A stretch of DNA of 64,000 nt from Actinophytocola algeriensis (GTDB taxonomy: Bacteria; Actinomycetota; Actinomycetes; Mycobacteriales; Pseudonocardiaceae), in the NCBI RefSeq assembly GCF_014203735.1, contig NZ_JACHJQ010000005.1:780869-844868 (forward strand). The letters are read 5' to 3'. A model generated the notes under the pieces. It was given only the letters and a program-made list of their open reading frames with translations, did no database searches and was not told where the DNA came from. Below, in pieces: positions 59,057 to 64,000 of this stretch (its first letter is position 1; each line of letters opens with the position of its first letter). The position numbers were made by a program, and so were the translations under genes.

Positions 59057-61148
59057 GCAGGACAGCGGCAAGGTCGCGATCGTCGGGATGGCGCTGCGCG
59101 TCCCGGGCGCGGACCGCGACCTGGACCGCTTCTGGCAGAACATGGCCGACGGTGTCGACTCGATCAGCTTCTTCGGCCGCGACGAGCTGCGTGCGTGGGG
59201 CGTCCCGGACGAGCTGGCCGACCAGCCCGGCTACGTGCCCGCCCGCGGTGTGGTCGATGGCGCGGACCGCTTCGACCACCGGCTGTTCAGCTACTCGCCG
59301 CAGGACGCCGCGCTCATGGACCCCCAGCAGCGGGTGCTGCTCGAGTGCGCGTGGAGCGCCCTGGAACACGCCGGTCACGCACCCGTCGCCAAGGACGGCA
59401 ACCGCACGGCGGTGTTCGCGGGCACCGGCATGAACGTGTACTTGCTGGACAACCTGTGGCCGAACGAGCGCGTGCTCAAGGCGGCGGGCGGGTTCGGGCT
59501 GGTCATCGGGAGCGACAAGGACTACGCGGCCACCCGTATCGGCTACAAGCTGAACCTCCAGGGCCCGGCGCTCACCACGCAGACCGCGTGCTCGACGTCG
59601 CTCGTCGCCGTCCACCTCGCGGTGCAGAGCCTGCTCACCTACGACGCCGACCTCGCGCTCGCGGGTGGTGCCACGATCGCACCGCCGACCCGGCGCGGGC
59701 ACCTGCACGAGCCGGGTGGCATCTTCTCGCCCGACGGCCGCTGCCGCGCGTTCGACCGCGACGCGGCGGGCACGGTCCCCGCGGACGGCGCGGGCATGGT
59801 CGTCCTCAAACGGCTCGAGGACGCGCTGTACGACGGCGACCCGATCCACGCGGTGATCGCCGGGTCGGCCGTGAACAACGACGGCGCCCGCAAGGCGGGC
59901 TTCACCGCGCCGGGCCCGTCCGGGCAGGCGACGGTGATCACGACCGCGCTCGAGATCGCCGGCATCGACCCGGCCACGATCGGTCTGGTCGAGACGCACG
60001 GCACCGGCACCGCACTCGGCGACCCCATCGAGGTCGCGGCCCTGCGCCAGGTGTTCGACACGCCCGGCCGGGCGCCGCTCGCGCTGACCGCGCTCAAGTC
60101 GAACGTCGGGCACCTCGACACCGCGGCCGGGGTGGTCGGCCTGATCAGGATGGCGCTCGCGCTGCGGCACCGCACGATCCCGCCGGTCGCGCACTTCACC
60201 GCGCCGAACCCGGCGCTCGAGCTGGACGAGTCGGCGCTGTGGGTGCCGTCCTCGGCCAAGGCGTGGGACCCGATCGACGGCGTGCGCCGCGGCGGGGTCA
60301 GCGCCTTCGGCATCGGCGGCACCAACGCGCACGTCGTCGTCGAGGAGGCGCCCGCGGCGAAACCCGCCCGGCGCAGGCGTTTCCCGGAGCTGATCACGGT
60401 GTCAGCGAAGACCGAGCAGGCGGCCCGCGACAGCCTCGACCGAGTCGCCGCGTTCGTCGCGGACGCCGCGGCGCACGACCTCGGCGACCTCGCCTGGACC
60501 CTGCGGGAAGGCCGGGCCACGCTGCCGTGGCGGGCGACGTTCGTGGCGGGCGAACCACACCGGGCACCGGTGCGCGCGGCCGGTGCGCCCGGCGTGCCGT
60601 TCGTGGTGACCGGCGCCGGTGAGGTGACCGGCAACCGCCCCAACTACGACGCCGACCCGGTGTACCGCGCGGTCGTGGACACCGGGACCACCCACCTGCG
60701 GGCAGCAGGCGTCGAGCGGACCGAGGCGATGGAGCGGTTCCTCGCGGCTGTCGGGCTCGCGGCCTCGCTGCGCGCCCACGGCGTCGCACCGTCGGCCGTC
60801 CTCGGGACCGGTCCCGCGGCCGCGTGCGTGGCGGGGGAGCTGACCATCGAAGAAGGCCTCGGCCGCGTCGCCGTCACGATGCCCGAGCACGACGTTCCCG
60901 AGGTACCCGACGGGCCGTGGGTCGAAGTCGGCACCGCGGTCACCCTCCACCTCCCCGGCGAGACCGTCGACCTGCCCGTCAACCGGCACGCCCGGCTCCT
61001 CACCGTCGTCGGCAGGCTCTGGGAGCTGGGCATGGCGGGGGAGTGGGACCCCGCCACCGGGACCGGCCGCCGCGTACCCGCACCCACCTACCCGTTCGCG
61101 CCGACCCGGCACTACGTCGACGCGCCAGGCAATGGAAGGCAGATCTGA
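59049..61148 (+). CDS. Type I PKS ketosynthase with non-catalytic acyltransferase remnant
   Basis: A 699-residue protein from GTG 59049. KS domain residues about 8-430 with all catalytic residues: Cys181 (TACSTS), His317 (ETHGTGT), His355 (KSNVGH). Then the KS-AT linker (VSAKTEQAARDSLDRVAAFV) and about 150 residues matching an acyltransferase skeleton: VPFVVTGAGE at the GQGAQ position, YDADPVYRAVVD, then AVLGTGPAAACVAGELTIEEGLGRVA, which lacks the GHSxGE active site (residues 586-589 read GTGP). The end VPAPTYPFAPTRHYVD is the usual post-AT linker. No ketoreductase, dehydratase or carrier is fused. It would extend the Thr-bound chain with a malonyl-type unit loaded by an acyltransferase from elsewhere. 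Confidence 0.9.
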   Translation: MAEQDSGKVAIVGMALRVPGADRDLDRFWQNMADGVDSISFFGRDELRAWGVPDELADQPGYVPARGVVDGADRFDHRLFSYSPQDAALMDPQQRVLLECAWSALEHAGHAPVAKDGNRTAVFAGTGMNVYLLDNLWPNERVLKAAGGFGLVIGSDKDYAATRIGYKLNLQGPALTTQTACSTSLVAVHLAVQSLLTYDADLALAGGATIAPPTRRGHLHEPGGIFSPDGRCRAFDRDAAGTVPADGAGMVVLKRLEDALYDGDPIHAVIAGSAVNNDGARKAGFTAPGPSGQATVITTALEIAGIDPATIGLVETHGTGTALGDPIEVAALRQVFDTPGRAPLALTALKSNVGHLDTAAGVVGLIRMALALRHRTIPPVAHFTAPNPALELDESALWVPSSAKAWDPIDGVRRGGVSAFGIGGTNAHVVVEEAPAAKPARRRRFPELITVSAKTEQAARDSLDRVAAFVADAAAHDLGDLAWTLREGRATLPWRATFVAGEPHRAPVRAAGAPGVPFVVTGAGEVTGNRPNYDADPVYRAVVDTGTTHLRAAGVERTEAMERFLAAVGLAASLRAHGVAPSAVLGTGPAAACVAGELTIEEGLGRVAVTMPEHDVPEVPDGPWVEVGTAVTLHLPGETVDLPVNRHARLLTVVGRLWELGMAGEWDPATGTGRRVPAPTYPFAPTRHYVDAPGNGRQI

Positions 61149-61411
61149 TGCAGGACATCACGAAGCAGGACTGGGAAGCCGAGTTCGCGCAGCTGTGGAT
61201 GGAGGTGCTCGGCGTCGACGAGATCGACGAGCACGACGACTTCTTCGACCTCGGCGGGCACTCGCTGTCCGCGCTGCGACTGTCCACACTGGTCCGTGAA
61301 GAGCTGAACCGCGCGGTCATGTTCGGGCACGTGCTGGAGAACCCGCGGTTCGCCGACCTCATCGCGGTGGCCAGAACCGTACCCGCCGACCGCCCGGTGG
61401 CGAAGGTCTGA
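61148..61411 (+). CDS. Discrete carrier protein (ACP/PCP)
   Basis: An 87-residue free carrier. FAQLWMEVLGVDEIDEHDDFFDLGGHSLSALRLSTLVREELN has the 4'-phosphopantetheine Ser39 in DLGGHSL and the four-helix pattern. It follows the ketosynthase with a TGATG overlap, so it is probably the thiolation partner of the truncated KS protein. The motif DDFFDLGGHSL is PCP-like. TGATG overlap with the next NRPS gene as well. Confidence 0.92.
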   Translation: MQDITKQDWEAEFAQLWMEVLGVDEIDEHDDFFDLGGHSLSALRLSTLVREELNRAVMFGHVLENPRFADLIAVARTVPADRPVAKV

Positions 61412-64000
61412 TGCGCGACACCTGGCTCCCCCTCATCACCGCCGCGCTCGGCGTCCCCGTCGACGAATCGGCGCTGCACACCCGGTCGTTCGTCGCGCTC
61501 GGCGGCACCTCGCTGCAGGCCATCGGCCTCGTCGCGGCGGGACAGCGGCACCTCGGCAAGGACGCCGACATCGCGGGCGTGCTGTCCGGCCGTCCGCTCG
61601 GCGAGGTCCTCGCCGCGGCCGCCGGCTTCACCGGTTCCGCGCCGGCGGTCGCCGCCGGTCCAGGGCGGCGGGACCTGTTGCCCGGTCAGAAAGGGATGCT
61701 CGCGGCACACGTGTCCGGACAGGACCAGGCGTACCACCTGATGTTCACCCTCGCCACCGGCGTGGGCGGCACACCATTCGACCTCGGCCGGACGCGGGCC
61801 GCGCTGCGTGCGCTCGTGGCCAGGCACGAGTCGCTGCGCACCATGTTCACGCACGGAGCCGACGGGGCCGGCCGGGTCGTGCTGCCCGCGCCGCACGAGC
61901 CTCGCCTGGTGTCGCTGTCGTTGCCTGCCGGGGTGGACGCCGTCGCCGCGGTCCACGACCTGTACGGCCGGGACAGTGCGACCCTGCTGCGCCCGTTCGA
62001 GGCGCCGCCGGTGGTGTTCGCGCACACGGACGCGACCGTGACCGTGCTCGTGCACCACGTCCTCGCCGACGGCTGGAGCGTCGGCGTGCTGCTGCGCGAG
62101 TTCGCGGACCTGTACGCGGGTGCCGACCTCGGTGCGGCGCCGAGTCCGGAGTGGATCGGGACCCGGCTCGCGGCGGTGTCGGGGTCCCGGGACGCGGCGC
62201 TCGCCAGGGTGACCGCGCGGCTCGACGGCGCACCGGCCGAGCTGACGCTGCCCACGGACCTGCCGCCGGTCGTGGAGGCCGACGGCCGGGGTGCCCGGCT
62301 GGTGTTCACGCTGTCGCAGGCGGCCGCGACCGCGGCGGAAACCCTGGCCCGGCAGGCGTCGGCGACCGTTCCGACGGTGCTGCTCGCGGCGTGGTCGCTC
62401 ACCGTGGCGCGCCGCGCCGGAGCGGCCGACCTCGTGCTCGGCGTCCCCGCGGCCGGGCGGTTCGAGGCCGGCATGGACGGGATCGTCGGGTTGTACACGC
62501 GGGTGGTGCCGGTGCGGTGCCGGATCGCGGGCGACGGCGCGCCGACCGCGTTCGTCCGTGCGTCGGCGGCGGCGATGGCCGACGCCGTTGCCGATGCGGA
62601 CCTGCCGTTCGAGGACGTCGTCGCCGCGCTCGGCCACACCGGCGACACGGGGCACAACCCGGTGGCACAGTTCGGTTTCGCGGCCCACCACGAGCTGGTG
62701 CCGTCCACCGTGGGGCCGTGGCACCTCCACGAGGGGCACTGCGCAGGCGCGGTGTTCGACGCGTTGCTGTACCTGCGCACGTGGTCGGCGCGGCCCCGGT
62801 TCGCACTGGAGTACGCGACCTCGGTGCTGACCGCGGCCGACGCGGGGGAGCTGGCGTCGTCGTTCGAAGCCGTGCTCGTGGAGCTGGCCACCGCGGCCAG
62901 GGTCGACGACGTGACGGGTCTGTCCGCCGCGCAGGCCGCGCGTCTGCGGGAGCTGGGCGCGGGTGGCGAGTTCGCCACCGCCGACGACCTGTGGAGCGCC
63001 TTCGTCCGCCACGCCGCCGCGACCCCGGACGCACCGGCCGTCACCGACGAGCACGAGAGCCTGACCTACGGGCAGCTGCACGACCGGGCGCTCGCGCAGG
63101 CCGCCGCACTGCACGCGTGCGGGGTGGGTGCCGGCGACCGGGTCCTGCTGGACGTGACCCGCTCGGTCGCGGAAGCGGTCGCGGTGCTGGGCATCGCGCG
63201 GATCGGCGCGGCCTACGTGGCGGTCGACCGCACGGCGACGGCCGAGCAGCGCGCCCACCTCGCGCGGGCCGCGACCCCGAGGGCCCGCATCGCGGATCGC
63301 CCGGCGGAGCCGGAGTGGACACACATCCCGGACTGCCCGGCCACGGCGGCCTGCGAGCCGCCACCGCACACCCCCGACCCCGCCGGTGTCGCCTACGTGT
63401 CGTTCACCTCGGGGTCCACCGGTACGCCGAAGGGCGTCGTCATCCCGCACCGCGCGGTGCTGCGGCTCGCGGCCGACCCGAACCTGTTCGCCGACCGGGA
63501 CGGCATGTCCTTCCTGCGGCTCGCGCCGATGGCGTTCGACGCGTCCACCCTCGAACTGCTCGTCCCCCTCGCGAGCGGGCACGCCGTCCGCGTCCACCCG
63601 CCCGGCGACCCCACGCCGCAAGGGCTCGCGGACTTCCTGCGTGGCAGCGGTGTCACCCACCTGTGGCTGACGTCCGGCGTCTTCCACCTCGTCGCCGAGC
63701 ACCGGCCCGACGCGTTCGTGGGCCTGCGTCAGGTGTTCACCGGCGGCGGGGTCGTGTCGCCGCCGCACGTGCGCCGGGTCCTCGAGCACTGTCCCGGCCT
63801 GCGCGTCACCAACGGCTACGGCCCGACCGAGAACACGACGTTCACCACGACCTTCGACCTCGACCACGCGTCCGCGGTGCCCGACCCGCTGCCGATCGGC
63901 ACGCCGGTGCACGGCACCACCCTCCGGGTCGTGGACCGGGCGGGCAGGCTCGTGCCGCCCGGTGCGGTCGGCGAACTGCTGGCGGCCGGGCCCGGCCGCG
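61411..64000 (+). CDS. NRPS: carrier-condensation-adenylation (T-C-A...), valine-like code, partial at window end
   Basis: The open frame from ATG 61411 runs to the window end (863 codons). A degenerate-looking carrier comes first (residues about 5-70, VALGGTSLQAI with Ser34), followed by a C domain (about 90-500; GQKGMLAAHVSGQDQAYHLMF opening, HHVLADG with His215-His216, PFEDVVAALG), then an A domain (from about 535) with TSGSTGTPKGV (A3), AFDASTLELL (A4, Asp710) and NGYGPTENTTFTT (A5). The hand-aligned pocket is D-A-L-W-F-G-G-T-F, close to the valine code DAFWIGGTFK. The order T-C-A means the peptidyl chain enters through an N-terminal carrier, tandem with the free carrier upstream. The start overlaps the carrier gene by 1 bp. 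Confidence 0.92.
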   Translation, partial: MRDTWLPLITAALGVPVDESALHTRSFVALGGTSLQAIGLVAAGQRHLGKDADIAGVLSGRPLGEVLAAAAGFTGSAPAVAAGPGRRDLLPGQKGMLAAHVSGQDQAYHLMFTLATGVGGTPFDLGRTRAALRALVARHESLRTMFTHGADGAGRVVLPAPHEPRLVSLSLPAGVDAVAAVHDLYGRDSATLLRPFEAPPVVFAHTDATVTVLVHHVLADGWSVGVLLREFADLYAGADLGAAPSPEWIGTRLAAVSGSRDAALARVTARLDGAPAELTLPTDLPPVVEADGRGARLVFTLSQAAATAAETLARQASATVPTVLLAAWSLTVARRAGAADLVLGVPAAGRFEAGMDGIVGLYTRVVPVRCRIAGDGAPTAFVRASAAAMADAVADADLPFEDVVAALGHTGDTGHNPVAQFGFAAHHELVPSTVGPWHLHEGHCAGAVFDALLYLRTWSARPRFALEYATSVLTAADAGELASSFEAVLVELATAARVDDVTGLSAAQAARLRELGAGGEFATADDLWSAFVRHAAATPDAPAVTDEHESLTYGQLHDRALAQAAALHACGVGAGDRVLLDVTRSVAEAVAVLGIARIGAAYVAVDRTATAEQRAHLARAATPRARIADRPAEPEWTHIPDCPATAACEPPPHTPDPAGVAYVSFTSGSTGTPKGVVIPHRAVLRLAADPNLFADRDGMSFLRLAPMAFDASTLELLVPLASGHAVRVHPPGDPTPQGLADFLRGSGVTHLWLTSGVFHLVAEHRPDAFVGLRQVFTGGGVVSPPHVRRVLEHCPGLRVTNGYGPTENTTFTTTFDLDHASAVPDPLPIGTPVHGTTLRVVDRAGRLVPPGAVGELLAAGPGR

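Noticed and set aside
54428-59143. A 1571-codon open frame on the minus strand
   Set aside because: It is antisense to the MFS gene and the NRPS module, which have full domain motifs. Its composition (Arg, His, Gly, Val low-complexity) is that of a high-GC shadow frame.

Overview
The window is high-GC DNA with dense coding, many GTG starts, 4-bp ATGA/GTGA overlaps and a typical actinomycete gene set: F420 biosynthesis (FbiC), a fused isobutyryl-CoA mutase (IcmF), LCP cell-wall proteins, an eRF1-like Rv2629-type protein and many TetR regulators. The gene styles and repeats suggest a filamentous actinomycete of the Pseudonocardiales (Lentzea/Saccharothrix/Actinosynnema type). That placement is inference; there is no rRNA or marker gene to settle it. 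No tRNA, rRNA, CRISPR array, insertion sequence or replication origin was seen.

Layout. 1-11 kb is mixed housekeeping: a truncated EAL-CBS protein, lycopene cyclase, dGTPase, a large secreted subtilase-like protease with a Glu where the catalytic His is expected, a branched-chain amino-acid dehydrogenase with a divergent Lrp/AsnC regulator, and an SDR enzyme behind a perfect 16-bp operator palindrome. 11-24 kb holds an ABC-F protein with an attenuator-like leader, an ABC exporter, a TetR-hydrolase pair, an LCP protein, peroxiredoxin and PAP2. It ends in a decayed locus where a quinone oxidoreductase and its divergent TetR regulator have both lost their N-termini. 24-29 kb is acyl-CoA metabolism (thioesterase, IcmF, 3-hydroxyacyl-CoA dehydrogenase). 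29-38 kb contains a secreted S1 protease with a translationally coupled Roadblock protein, an MpaB-type oxygenase gene broken by an in-frame TAG, several regulators, a 49-residue CxC protein, FbiC and another pseudogene.

38.9-50.3 kb is a compact cluster for heptose activation and transfer: GmhB-like phosphatase, GmhA-like isomerase, two different HldE-type kinase/nucleotidyltransferases, three family-9 glycosyltransferases, two further glycosyltransferases, an SDR and an aldehyde dehydrogenase. Such genes normally build LPS core in diderms. Here the host is a monoderm, no HldD epimerase is visible and the acceptor is unknown.

50.3-64 kb runs through small genes, a LigD polymerase-type protein, a LuxR regulator, an APH-type kinase and an MFS exporter into a hybrid NRPS/PKS cluster that leaves the window. 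Its order is C-A-T (Thr-like code), then a ketosynthase protein whose acyltransferase is a non-catalytic remnant, then a free carrier protein, then a T-C-A protein (Val-like code, cut by the window end). The four genes overlap by 1-8 bp and are clearly one operon. The kinase and exporter just upstream are candidate self-resistance and export genes.

Two repeat families stand out. One is a ~160-bp intergenic inverted-repeat element with a pair of DnaA-box-like TTGTCCACA motifs at a fixed 19-bp pitch (two copies). The other is a 33-bp unit sitting exactly at start codons and translated as a GANHQV-type peptide (three tandem units in one hldE, one unit before a dehydrogenase gene).
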